From: an uncultured Clostridia bacterium
GTDB taxonomy: Bacteria; Bacillota; Clostridia; Lachnospirales; CAG-274
Assembly (NCBI GenBank): GCA_947627425.1
Contig: CANQVZ010000021.1
Location: 1-35,378 of the forward strand
DNA length: 35,378 bases
Reading direction: 5' to 3'
Part shown: positions 17,529-24,354 of the stretch, in pieces
How positions within the stretch are numbered: the first letter of the stretch is position 1
How the letters are laid out: each line of letters starts with the position of its first letter
Notes under the pieces: model-generated
Database searches by the model: none
Told to the model about the DNA's origin: nothing
The model's input: the letters and a program-made list of their open reading frames with translations, nothing else
Translations under genes and position numbers: made by a program

Positions 17529-18764
17529 ATGTATGATTTTGACGAAATTAAAAATACCGATCCCGATATCGCCGAAGCGATAGACGCGGAGCTTACAAGG
17601 CAGCGTAACAACATCGAGCTTATAGCCTCGGAGAACTTTGTTTCAAAGGCTGTTATGGCGGCAATGGGTTCACCCCTCACAAATAAATATGCCGAGGGCT
17701 ACCCGGGCAAGAGATATTACGGCGGCTGCGACAAGGTGGATATAGCCGAGAATATTGCAAGAGACAGAGCCTGCAAGCTTTTCGGAGCGGAGCACGCCAA
17801 TGTTCAGCCTCATTCGGGCGCACAGGCAAATATGGCTGTGTTCTTTGCTGTACTTAAGCCCGGTGATACCGTTCTGGGCATGAATCTTGCTCACGGTGGA
17901 CACCTTACACACGGTTCTCCCGTAAATATGAGCGGTAAGCAGTACAACATAATTCCCTACGGCGTTAAGGAATCAGACGGCACAATAGACTACGACGAGG
18001 TAAGACGACTTGCCCATGAGCATAAGCCCAAGCTTATAATAGCAGGCGCAAGCGCTTATTCAAGAATAATTGATTTTAAGACCTTCAGCGACATTGCAAA
18101 GGAGGTTGGCGCATATCTCATGGTAGATATGGCTCATATAGCGGGTCTTGTTGCGGCAGGACTTCATCCCAGTCCCGTACCCTATGCAGATTTCGTTACT
18201 ACCACTACTCACAAGACATTGAGAGGTCCCAGAGGCGGTATGATACTCTGTAAGGAAGAAAATGCAAAGCTTATAGACAAGGCTATATTCCCCGGCATAC
18301 AGGGTGGTCCTCTTATGCATGTCATAGCCGCAAAGGCAGTCTGCTTCGGCGAGGCTTTAAAGCCAGAATTCAAGGAATATGCAAAGCAGGTCGTAAAGAA
18401 TGCCAAGGTATTGAGCGAAAGACTTATTGAAAACGGCTTCAATATTGTTTCGGGCGGTACGGACAATCATCTTATGCTTGTTGACTTAAGACCTATGCAC
18501 ATAACGGGCAAGGAGCTTGAGGCAAGACTTGACGAGGTTGGCGTTACCTGCAACAAGAATGCTATACCCTTCGATCCCGAAAAGCCGGGCATTGCAAGCG
18601 GTATAAGGCTCGGTACTCCCGCCGTTACCACCAGAGGAATGGTAGAGGAGGATATGGTTGAAATAGCCGACATCATCACTCTTATAGCAAAGGACTACGA
18701 GGGCAATAAGGAAGAGGCAAGAAAGAGAGTAAAGGCTCTTGTTTCAAAGTACCCGCTTTATTGA
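17529..18764 (+). CDS. glyA: Serine hydroxymethyltransferase
   Basis: This PLP enzyme interconverts serine and glycine and loads tetrahydrofolate with a one-carbon unit. The 411 residues from the ATG at 17529 match the normal length. Recognisable blocks are [11 protein letters not shown] near residue 25, [15 protein letters not shown] near 50, PHSGAQAN near 95 and the PLP-lysine motif [14 protein letters not shown] with K229. An in-frame codon at 17514 lies before the ribosome site and is not the start. It is single-gene in appearance: its own promoter upstream and a hairpin just downstream. Confidence 0.98.
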   Translation: MYDFDEIKNTDPDIAEAIDAELTRQRNNIELIASENFVSKAVMAAMGSPLTNKYAEGYPGKRYYGGCDKVDIAENIARDRACKLFGAEHANVQPHSGAQANMAVFFAVLKPGDTVLGMNLAHGGHLTHGSPVNMSGKQYNIIPYGVKESDGTIDYDEVRRLAHEHKPKLIIAGASAYSRIIDFKTFSDIAKEVGAYLMVDMAHIAGLVAAGLHPSPVPYADFVTTTTHKTLRGPRGGMILCKEENAKLIDKAIFPGIQGGPLMHVIAAKAVCFGEALKPEFKEYAKQVVKNAKVLSERLIENGFNIVSGGTDNHLMLVDLRPMHITGKELEARLDEVGVTCNKNAIPFDPEKPGIASGIRLGTPAVTTRGMVEEDMVEIADIITLIAKDYEGNKEEARKRVKALVSKYPLY

Positions 18765-18781
18765 TAAGTTTATTAACACGC

Positions 18782-18807
18782 AAAGGAACCGCGTCTGCGG
18801 TTCCTTT
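18782..18807 (+). terminator. Hairpin terminator after glyA
   Basis: A perfect 11-bp stem AAAGGAACCGC (18782-18792) and GCGGTTCCTTT (18797-18807) with loop GTCT. The T-run is short, so termination may be incomplete and some transcript may enter the L,D-transpeptidase gene 23 bp downstream. Confidence 0.8.
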
Positions 18808-18829
18808 ATGAATATTACGGAGAAAAGCA

Positions 18830-19648
18830 ATGAAAAAAATTACACTGTTTATTTTTATACTTTCACTCTGCATTATCCATGCGGGCAGCGCAATGGGCGA
18901 AAATGCAAAATATAATATTACGGTCAACAAAGCCACAAATTGCGTTATCGTTTACAAGTGCGATGAAAAGGGCAGTTATGTACCCTTCAAGGCTATGATA
19001 TGCTCCGTCGGCGCAAACAATTCAACTCCCGCAGGCGTTTTCAATACCAAAGCAAAGTATGTCTGGCGTCCGCTCTTCGGCAATGTCTATGGACAATATG
19101 CCACCAGAATAAACGGCAATATACTTTTTCATTCGGTTTATTACTCAAAGCCAAGCCCCGATACGCTTAAAACTGCGGAATACAACAAGCTTGGCACCGC
19201 CGCATCCATGGGCTGTGTCAGACTTACTGCGGCAGACGCCAAGTGGATATATGATAACTGTCCCATAGGAACACAGGTGAAAATAATAAACAATGGCACG
19301 GATCCTCTGCCAAGACCACAGGCTGTAAAGCTTGGTCAAAACGCTACATATAAAAACTGGGATCCCACAGATCCAAACCCGAATAATCCGTGGAAAAACG
19401 AGGGCGTCAAATTCACCTATCAACAGCTTTATAAGAGCATAAAAGCGGAGGACAAGCTTACGCCTTATAAGCTTGCGGAGGTCATAAGACAGGGTGTCAC
19501 CGCCTATGATACGGCAAATAATCCCATTGATTACACTCTTGCTTATAATATTTCTCCCGTGGCAAAGGGCAAGTATGAAGTGAAGTATCACGCAGAGGAT
19601 ATATTGGGAAATAGTGCCGAGATAACGGGTTATGTCATAATAGAGTAG
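18830..19648 (+). CDS. Secreted L,D-transpeptidase (YkuD) with C-terminal Ig-like domain
   Basis: L,D-transpeptidases make 3-3 cross-links in peptidoglycan or attach proteins to it, outside the membrane. The 272 residues begin with a signal peptide (charged MKK, a hydrophobic run to about residue 20, cleavage near SAMG-E). The YkuD domain (about 25-155) has the catalytic signature with histidine in LFHSVYYSK and cysteine in SMGCVRL near residue 130. A Pro/Asn-rich linker (about 175-200) leads to a C-terminal module of about 60 residues. Its end, KYEVKYHAEDILGNSAEITGYV, resembles DUF5011-like bacterial Ig folds, which often bind cell-wall polymers. The small gene downstream begins 17 bp later and is probably co-transcribed. 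Confidence 0.88.
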   Translation: MKKITLFIFILSLCIIHAGSAMGENAKYNITVNKATNCVIVYKCDEKGSYVPFKAMICSVGANNSTPAGVFNTKAKYVWRPLFGNVYGQYATRINGNILFHSVYYSKPSPDTLKTAEYNKLGTAASMGCVRLTAADAKWIYDNCPIGTQVKIINNGTDPLPRPQAVKLGQNATYKNWDPTDPNPNNPWKNEGVKFTYQQLYKSIKAEDKLTPYKLAEVIRQGVTAYDTANNPIDYTLAYNISPVAKGKYEVKYHAEDILGNSAEITGYVIIE

Positions 19649-19665
19649 GAAGGATAGAAAAGGCT

Positions 19666-20100
19666 ATGAAAAAAAGACATATAATAGGCTTGATAATTGC
19701 AATAATACTTATAGCGGGCTATTATGCACTTGACTATGCCACAAGTGACAAAATGGGCAATGAGACCGATATTGTATCCGAAATAGTACAGCAGGAGGAC
19801 GGTCCCTCCGCCGTATATCATAATGAAAATAAGCATTATACCTTCCGCACCGAAAAGCAATTGAACGAGCACTACGAAAAGCATGGTGTCGAAATGGGTT
19901 TTTCCTCGGCAGAGGAATATCTCGAGGCAGCAAACGCCGTTGTCAACTCGGATAAGGCGCTTCATAAGCTTGAAAAGGAAGATAATGATGATGTGTACTA
20001 TATAGAGGCCACAAACGAATTTGTTATTGTTTCGGGACAGGGCTATATCCGCACTTACTTCAATCCAAGCGACGGCATAGACTATTTCAACAGACAATAA
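19666..20100 (+). CDS. Membrane-anchored small protein, possible BECR-fold RNase-like domain
   Basis: This 144-residue protein has one N-terminal membrane helix (about residues 6-24, KKRH before it), so the rest should face outward. The C-terminal 85 residues have a distinctive pattern: FRTEKQLNEHYEKHG with an HxxxH pair, FSSAEEYLEAANAV, then VYYIEATNEFVIVSGQGYIRTYF ending NP-DGIDYFNRQ (the two stretches are adjacent). This layout, a helical histidine motif followed by paired beta strands, recalls barnase/EndoU/colicin-E5/RelE (BECR) toxin domains seen in phage and polymorphic toxins. No immunity gene is visible, so it could equally be a non-toxic relative. The ribosome site is weak (AAGGAT). 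The fold suggestion is inference. Confidence 0.6.
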   Translation: MKKRHIIGLIIAIILIAGYYALDYATSDKMGNETDIVSEIVQQEDGPSAVYHNENKHYTFRTEKQLNEHYEKHGVEMGFSSAEEYLEAANAVVNSDKALHKLEKEDNDDVYYIEATNEFVIVSGQGYIRTYFNPSDGIDYFNRQ

Positions 20101-20120
20101 ACCGAATATATTGACATATA

Positions 20121-20151
20121 AAAAACGGAGCCTGTTACGGACTCCGTTTTT
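20121..20151. terminator. Bidirectional terminator between the small anchored protein and tRNA-Arg
   Basis: A 10-bp stem AAAAACGGAG (20121-20130) and CTCCGTTTTT (20142-20151) with an 11-nt loop. T-runs exist on both strands, so it ends the plus-strand transcript and also the minus-strand tRNA, which finishes 4 bp away. Confidence 0.88.
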
Positions 20152-20154
20152 GTA

Positions 20155-20226
20155 TACACCCACCGGGAATCGAACCCAGAACTAACCCTTAGGAGGGGCT
20201 TATTATATCCGTTTAACTATGGGTGC
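20155..20226 (-). tRNA. tRNA-Arg (anticodon CCU)
   Basis: The minus strand folds as a full cloverleaf of 72 nt. The acceptor GCACCCA pairs with TGGGTGT (G1-U72 wobble), with discriminator A. The anticodon stem AGCCC/GGGTT holds the loop CTCCTAA, giving anticodon CCT. The T arm is CTGGG-TTCGATT-CCCGG. The 3' CCA is not encoded. It reads AGG arginine codons, which are very common in the genes of this window. It has a near-consensus promoter upstream and shares a terminator with the convergent gene. Confidence 0.95.
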
Positions 20227-20237
20227 ATATCATTGAT

Positions 20238-20266
20238 ATTATAACGCCTTGTGCGTCAAAAGTCAA
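20238..20266 (-). promoter_or_regulatory. Promoter of tRNA-Arg
   Basis: On the minus strand, TTGACT (20261-20266), a 17-bp spacer and a perfect TATAAT (20238-20243). The predicted start is only a few bases before the mature tRNA 5' end at 20226. Confidence 0.85.
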
Positions 20267-20294
20267 GATGATTTTGAATTAAATACATTATTGA

Positions 20295-20336
20295 TATAAT
20301 AAATGCTGAGGCGCTTAAGCCCCAACATTTATTATA
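20295..20336 (-). terminator. Long hairpin after the SpoIIE phosphatase gene
   Basis: A 42-nt hairpin has a perfect 11-bp base TATAATAAATG (20295-20305) and CATTTATTATA (20326-20336). It continues with mostly paired GC-rich bases around a TTAAGC-type loop, and starts 6 bp after the stop codon on the minus strand. It has no T-run, so it may act as an mRNA-stabilising 3' structure rather than a classic terminator. Confidence 0.6.
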
Positions 20337-20342
20337 TAACGT

Positions 20343-21515
20343 CTAGAAATAGCTGACCTTTATGTGCTTGCCCATCTGTCTTAAGCACTCGGAAAGCTCT
20401 TGAACAAGATTCATTTTTATATTGAAGTTGATAGGCAGCTCGGGATTCTGATGAGCGGGATTGATAGCTCTGCCAACAAAGAAATTGATATCCGTGGCTT
20501 CTTCAAAGAGAAGCTTTGAAATAAGCGACGCACCGTCACGGCTAAATCCCCAATGCTCATATTCCTTGTTTTCGGACAAAAAGTCTTTGGCATATTCAAG
20601 CACTTTGTTGACGGTTATAACGCCCTCCGTAACAAGGTCTACGCCGTCAATTACCGATATGGGCGGAACGCCGTTGCTCTCAAAGCTCAGCGTTGCTTTT
20701 ACCTCCTTACCGAGGAATTTCGCAGCAATGGAGGCTGTTGTACCGCCGCATATGATATGCTTGCCCGCCTTTGAGAAGAAAAGAGACATCATCTTTCCAC
20801 AGTCGTTTCTGTCGGATGGCGGTCCGAAAAGTATATTCATTGGATTTCTTTTCCTTACTCTTATTACGCACGCCGAAGCATCGTCGCCCGGCTTGCCGCC
20901 ATAAAGCCTTTCGCACTCGTTTATAAGTATTGTGGCGAGTGTCTTGGCATTGTAGCCTGCCGGCTCTATAGTTTCCATAAAGTCTATTATATCCTTGAGC
21001 TTCCAGCCGAAATTATAAGAAAGACCTATGCCCGCATGAGGACAACCGTCACTCATGGCAACGAAAAGATCGCCCTCTTGGAGCTTTATTTTTGCCTTAT
21101 ATATCCTTTTGTCGTCAATATTCAGCTCCTCGCGGGGATAGCTGTAGTTCTTGCCGTCACGCAGTATAAATACCTGCGGATTGTCATACTGTATGATCTC
21201 CGCATATTCATTATCCACAAGATGTATTATTGTGAATGTGGAATATGCCACTCCTCTTTGCGAGCATACGGGAAGTGTAGCCGCAACAGTAGAAACACAG
21301 TCCTCTATGGAAAGTCCCGCAGCCATAAGAGTAGATATTATTTTAGAGGTAAGCGTTGAAAGTATACTCGCTTTAACACCGCTGCCAAGTCCGTCGGCAA
21401 GCACTATTACGGCTGAATTGTCATCATTGTTTACTACATCTATATGATCGCCGCAGAGCTGTTCCTCATAGTGATTTATACTTTTGTAGCCAATATCAGC
21501 GCAAAGATCATTCAT
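20343..21515 (-). CDS. SpoIIE-type PP2C protein phosphatase of the hydrogenase-sensor operon
   Basis: This 390-residue protein has an N-terminal PP2C/SpoIIE phosphatase domain (about 1-220). The metal aspartates sit in VLADGLGSGVKAS (about 38-50), FVAMSDGCPHAG (about 152) and KPGDDASACVI (about 208). Such enzymes dephosphorylate partner-switching proteins, for instance anti-sigma-factor antagonists. The C-terminal 165 residues (from NILFGPPSDRND, with IICGGTTASIAAKFLGKEV) form a second domain I do not recognise with confidence, containing conserved-looking Cys and Gly residues. The ATG overlaps the hydrogenase-like stop codon by 8 bp, behind GGAGATG, so the two proteins should be made together. 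It is not the sporulation protein SpoIIE itself, which has many TM helices. Confidence 0.85.
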   Translation of the reverse strand: MNDLCADIGYKSINHYEEQLCGDHIDVVNNDDNSAVIVLADGLGSGVKASILSTLTSKIISTLMAAGLSIEDCVSTVAATLPVCSQRGVAYSTFTIIHLVDNEYAEIIQYDNPQVFILRDGKNYSYPREELNIDDKRIYKAKIKLQEGDLFVAMSDGCPHAGIGLSYNFGWKLKDIIDFMETIEPAGYNAKTLATILINECERLYGGKPGDDASACVIRVRKRNPMNILFGPPSDRNDCGKMMSLFFSKAGKHIICGGTTASIAAKFLGKEVKATLSFESNGVPPISVIDGVDLVTEGVITVNKVLEYAKDFLSENKEYEHWGFSRDGASLISKLLFEEATDINFFVGRAINPAHQNPELPINFNIKMNLVQELSECLRQMGKHIKVSYF

Positions 21516-23184
21516 TTGAGATCATCTCCTTAAGCTTTGTAAGAGCGATCTTGGTCTCTGCTGCCGTTTCGCCCAGAAGCGAAGCTATCTCCTGAACTAT
21601 ACGCATCTGCTTATCGACCACCTTGTCGGTGACTTCTATTGTCTGAACGCTTATCTTTTCCTTCTGCTTGTTGCTCTTTTCCTCGTCTGTTACATCTCTC
21701 AATATGCAGAGCATAATGTGATATTCCTTGTCGGCTATTATCGTTTCCTCCACATATCTGTCATACTCCGCAAGATATATTCTCTTGTTTTCTATACGCT
21801 GTCCCGTATTCTGCACATTTATAAAGTCTATGGGATCCATTATCCTTATAATAGGCTCGCCAAGGACATCCGAAACGGAGCTGACATTGAATATCTTTTT
21901 TGCGGACTTATTTATGAGTTGCACTTCAAACTGCTCGTTCACAACTATAATACCGTTGGGAGTGTTGTTTACGATGTTGTCCGAGAAGCTCTCCGCCTTT
22001 TCTTTAAGGAAGGGCAGACACATGGATATTTCCGCCTTGCCCTGATATATTGCAACTGCCTTTTCGCGGCAGGTGTCATAACCGCATGAACCGCAGTTAA
22101 GCTCGTCCTCGGGCTTGGTCTTGCCCATATTTTTGAGTACGGCGCGGATTTCCTCCTCTGTGGGCATACTTAGCTTTTTGTCTATTGGCTCAAAGTTCTT
22201 TACTATCTCGGCATAACCGGGCTGTTCCACTTCAAAATCGTCCTCGCCCGCATAGCTTGACACAGCCTTATATTCCCTCACGGGAGAGAGATTGAATTTC
22301 TCCATAACGGGACCGGAAATACAGCTGCCGCTGCAAGCCGACATCTCAATGAAACACTTATGTATACTGCCTTTTTCTATGTCCTTGAGAGCGGCTATAC
22401 AATTCTGTGTACCGTCTATAGCCATATATGTATAGCCCTCGACCTCCTCACGCATGGTCTTTAAAATGCCGCCTGTTGTGGGGAAAAGTCTTGCTCTGCT
22501 CTTTTCGTTATCGTCCATGTTCTTTTCAAGCTCAATATTCTTGCTTTCAAGCCACCTTGTAAGCTCCTCAAATGTAAGAACTGCGTCAACGATATCGCCG
22601 TAGTGATCAGCCTCGTCCTTCTTTGAAAGACAGGGACCTATAAATACCGTTTTAGCGTCGGGTATACGCTTTTTGATATCGGTACAGTGTGCCTGCATGG
22701 GCGAAAAAGTGTTTGCAAGGTAGGGCAGTGCCGATGGAAAATGCTTCTGAATAAGCAGATTGACGGAATGACAGCAGGACGATATAAGTATATCCCTGTT
22801 GTCCTCTCTCAGCATCCTGAGATATTCATTCTTTACAACGGTAGCGCCGAGCGCCGTTTCCTCGGCATCGTAAAAACCGAGTTTTTTTAACGCCGAACGC
22901 ATTCCCTCAATGCCTACGCCTTCATAATTTGCAATAAAGGAGGGCGCAATGCTTGCAACGACCTTGTCGCCGCTTTCTATCATTACTCTTACCTTTTCGG
23001 TCTCGTCCGTTATTTCCTTTGCATTCTGAGGACATACCACGAAGCATTGACCGCAGAGTATACACTCGTTTCCTACGATATGCGCTTGTCCTGCCGAAAA
23101 GCGTATTGACTTTACGGGACAGTGACGAATACACTTGTAGCAGTTTTTACAATTTGATTTTTTAAGTTTGAGCCATTCAGCCAT
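21508..23184 (-). CDS. Sensory [FeFe]-hydrogenase-like iron-sulfur protein with PAS domain
   Basis: This 558-residue cytoplasmic protein has two [4Fe-4S] ferredoxin motifs (C12/15/18/22 and C41/44/47/51), then a hydrogenase large-subunit-like domain. The H-cluster cysteines are kept: SSCCHS (C137-C138), GPCLSKKDEA (C185) and EMSACSGSC (C284, C288). The flanking residues differ from catalytic enzymes (TSCCP, PCxxKxxE, ACxGGC). A further Fe-S motif NCGSCGYDTC with a distal CLP lies near 365-395, and a PAS domain follows (about 398-490). The tail is helical (about 495-558) with no kinase domain. This matches the putative sensory group C hydrogenases, known to sit beside SpoIIE phosphatases. H2 or redox sensing is inference. 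Confidence 0.85.
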   Translation of the reverse strand: MAEWLKLKKSNCKNCYKCIRHCPVKSIRFSAGQAHIVGNECILCGQCFVVCPQNAKEITDETEKVRVMIESGDKVVASIAPSFIANYEGVGIEGMRSALKKLGFYDAEETALGATVVKNEYLRMLREDNRDILISSCCHSVNLLIQKHFPSALPYLANTFSPMQAHCTDIKKRIPDAKTVFIGPCLSKKDEADHYGDIVDAVLTFEELTRWLESKNIELEKNMDDNEKSRARLFPTTGGILKTMREEVEGYTYMAIDGTQNCIAALKDIEKGSIHKCFIEMSACSGSCISGPVMEKFNLSPVREYKAVSSYAGEDDFEVEQPGYAEIVKNFEPIDKKLSMPTEEEIRAVLKNMGKTKPEDELNCGSCGYDTCREKAVAIYQGKAEISMCLPFLKEKAESFSDNIVNNTPNGIIVVNEQFEVQLINKSAKKIFNVSSVSDVLGEPIIRIMDPIDFINVQNTGQRIENKRIYLAEYDRYVEETIIADKEYHIMLCILRDVTDEEKSNKQKEKISVQTIEVTDKVVDKQMRIVQEIASLLGETAAETKIALTKLKEMISNE

Positions 23185-23196
23185 GTTTATAATCTC

Positions 23197-23448
23197 CTAC
23201 CTTACAACAGAAAGTACATTTTCTTCAAAAAATGTGTCAAAATTTTCGGGCTTTATCTTTGTGAACACCTTGTCGTCAATATGTATTGTAACGCCCTCGC
23301 GGTTGCAGCTGCCCGTGCAGAAGCTGCCGGAAAGCACTACCTTGTCTTCGAGCTTGTGATCCTTCACAGCCTTTTCAAATTTTTCAACGATTTCCTGCGA
23401 GCCCTTAAGATAACAAGAGCTTCCCACACATATTTGCACAATAAGCAT
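23197..23448 (-). CDS. [2Fe-2S] thioredoxin-like ferredoxin
   Basis: This 83-residue protein has the thioredoxin-like [2Fe-2S] ferredoxin fold (NuoE/HydC type). Four cysteine ligands occur as CVGSSC (residues 7-12) and CTGSC (about 44-48). It probably passes electrons to or from the adjacent hydrogenase-like protein. The frame extends upstream to 23541, but the ATG at 23448 has GAGGT at the right distance and gives the standard N-terminus (MLIVQICVGSSC), so the longer form is rejected. It is the first structural gene of the operon, 12 bp before the hydrogenase-like gene. Confidence 0.88.
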   Translation of the reverse strand: MLIVQICVGSSCYLKGSQEIVEKFEKAVKDHKLEDKVVLSGSFCTGSCNREGVTIHIDDKVFTKIKPENFDTFFEENVLSVVR

Positions 23449-23477
23449 AAATATTACCTCACAGTCTAAAACAATAA

Positions 23478-23516
23478 TTATGCCGAAAAGCGTAAAATCG
23501 TTGTATTTTTCGGCAT
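23478..23516 (-). CDS. Candidate 12-residue leader peptide inside an mRNA hairpin
   Basis: The minus strand reads AAGGAG, 6 nt, then ATG and twelve codons for MPKNTTILRFSA before TAA. The start codon and the end of the ORF lie in the two arms of a perfect 10-bp inverted repeat, ATGCCGAAAA (23507-23516) and TTTTCGGCAT (23480-23489). The main ferredoxin gene starts 29 bp later. Ribosome movement through the ORF would open the hairpin, a layout that could regulate the operon. The predicted transcription start is very close to the ribosome site, so translation is uncertain. Confidence 0.4.
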   Translation of the reverse strand: MPKNTTILRFSA

Positions 23517-23531
23517 TTGAGTCTCCTTGTA

Positions 23532-23560
23532 ATTTAAACATATTTTGTCGTATTTGTCAA
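23532..23560 (-). promoter_or_regulatory. Promoter of the ferredoxin/hydrogenase-sensor operon
   Basis: On the minus strand, a perfect TTGACA (23555-23560), a 17-bp spacer and TTAAAT (23532-23537) with a TGT extension. The transcript would begin near 23525 and carry an 80-nt leader with the hairpin and short ORF. Confidence 0.72.
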
Positions 23561-23660
23561 GTGGAGAGGCGCAATTTACAACATATTTACAGTATCATAA
23601 ATACATTACGATTTTTTGGAATACAGAAAAATTAAAAATTGTTCATTTCTTAAAAATATA

Positions 23661-23689
23661 TTTAATTTCTTTTCAATGTATGCTATAAT
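23661..23689 (+). promoter_or_regulatory. Promoter of the HExxH membrane protein gene
   Basis: A perfect extended -10, TGCTATAAT (TATAAT at 23684-23689), with a weak -35 TTTAAT (23661-23666) at 17 bp. The rest of the divergent region from 23561 to 23660 is AT-rich and shows no further clear site. Confidence 0.7.
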
Positions 23690-23739
23690 TTATTTGAAAA
23701 AGAACATATGTATTGATGAAAAAATGGAGGATGTGTGAT

Positions 23740-24297
23740 ATGATCGTAACAGCTTTGCTCATCACGGCGTCTATACCGCTGTTGGGTATTGTGGCGGAAT
23801 ATTTTAACAGATGTATCAAGTTTTTAATAAAAAAACTGCTTGGCGCCAAATTTACAAATATACTCTGCAATTACATAACCTTTCCGGGAACGGTGCATCA
23901 TGAGCTTTCTCATGCGCTGTTTGCTTTTCTGACGGGCGCAAAAATAGAAAAAATATCACTGTTTAAACCCGACGGAGATTCTTTAGGTTCCGTAGAATAT
24001 CGCAACAGAGGCTTTTTCGTTGTAAGAGCCATACAGGATTCAATGTCAGCTATAGCGCCGATACTCTGCGGTGCCGTCACAAGCAGCGCTATTATATATG
24101 CCTTATTTAATTGCAGTCTGCCCGTCATCGTAGTCATAGTGCTCATATATCTGCTCATATCCATCGTTTTGCATATGAGGATGAGTCCCGCCGATATCAA
24201 GATAATGTGGAAGGGTATACCGGTGATTTTTCTCATAGCGCTTTTGGTCGTATGGCTTACCAAATTTGACCTGCTCTCATTTTTTGGTATAGTATAA
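23740..24297 (+). CDS. Membrane protein with HExxH motif (M50-like metalloprotease candidate)
   Basis: This 185-residue integral membrane protein has about four hydrophobic segments (about 2-20, 100-125, 128-148, 160-178). A zinc-protease-type motif HHELSH (H54-E55, H58) lies at the start of a hydrophobic stretch, as in M50-like and DUF3267-like membrane peptidases. The usual M50 second motif (NxxPxxxxDG) is not visible; MSPADIKIMWKG near residue 150 occupies the position where DUF3267-like proteins have a conserved Ser/Asp. The role is unknown. The ATG at 23740 is chosen because GGAGG lies 9 bp upstream. Starts at 23713-23731 precede or overlap that site. It stands alone, between a divergent operon and a convergent terminator. 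Confidence 0.7.
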   Translation: MIVTALLITASIPLLGIVAEYFNRCIKFLIKKLLGAKFTNILCNYITFPGTVHHELSHALFAFLTGAKIEKISLFKPDGDSLGSVEYRNRGFFVVRAIQDSMSAIAPILCGAVTSSAIIYALFNCSLPVIVVIVLIYLLISIVLHMRMSPADIKIMWKGIPVIFLIALLVVWLTKFDLLSFFGIV

Positions 24298-24322
24298 TGA
24301 CTTCATAAAAACATATAAAAAT

Positions 24323-24347
24323 GCTCCCTCGATTTTATGGAGGGAGC
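24323..24347. terminator. Bidirectional terminator between the HExxH protein and aldo/keto reductase genes
   Basis: Stem GCTCCCTC (24323-24330) and GAGGGAGC (24340-24347) with a 9-nt loop. A/T-rich flanks lie on both sides, and a clear T-run (ATTTTTAT) follows on the minus strand. It sits between convergent genes. Confidence 0.85.
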
Positions 24348-24354
24348 TTAATTA

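Noticed and set aside
20155..20226. tRNA-Arg as integration site for the accessory block
   Set aside because: The tRNA is about 6 kb from the block, core-type genes lie between, and no repeat of its 3' end or integrase gene is visible in the window.
20343..21515. Sporulation SpoIIE
   Set aside because: The protein lacks the multi-TM N-terminus of SpoIIE and sits in a hydrogenase-sensor operon; only the phosphatase domain is shared.
23449..23541. N-terminal extension of the [2Fe-2S] protein by 31 residues
   Set aside because: The extension reads through the promoter -10 and leader hairpin, has no ribosome site, and the ATG at 23448 gives the family-typical N-terminus with a good site.
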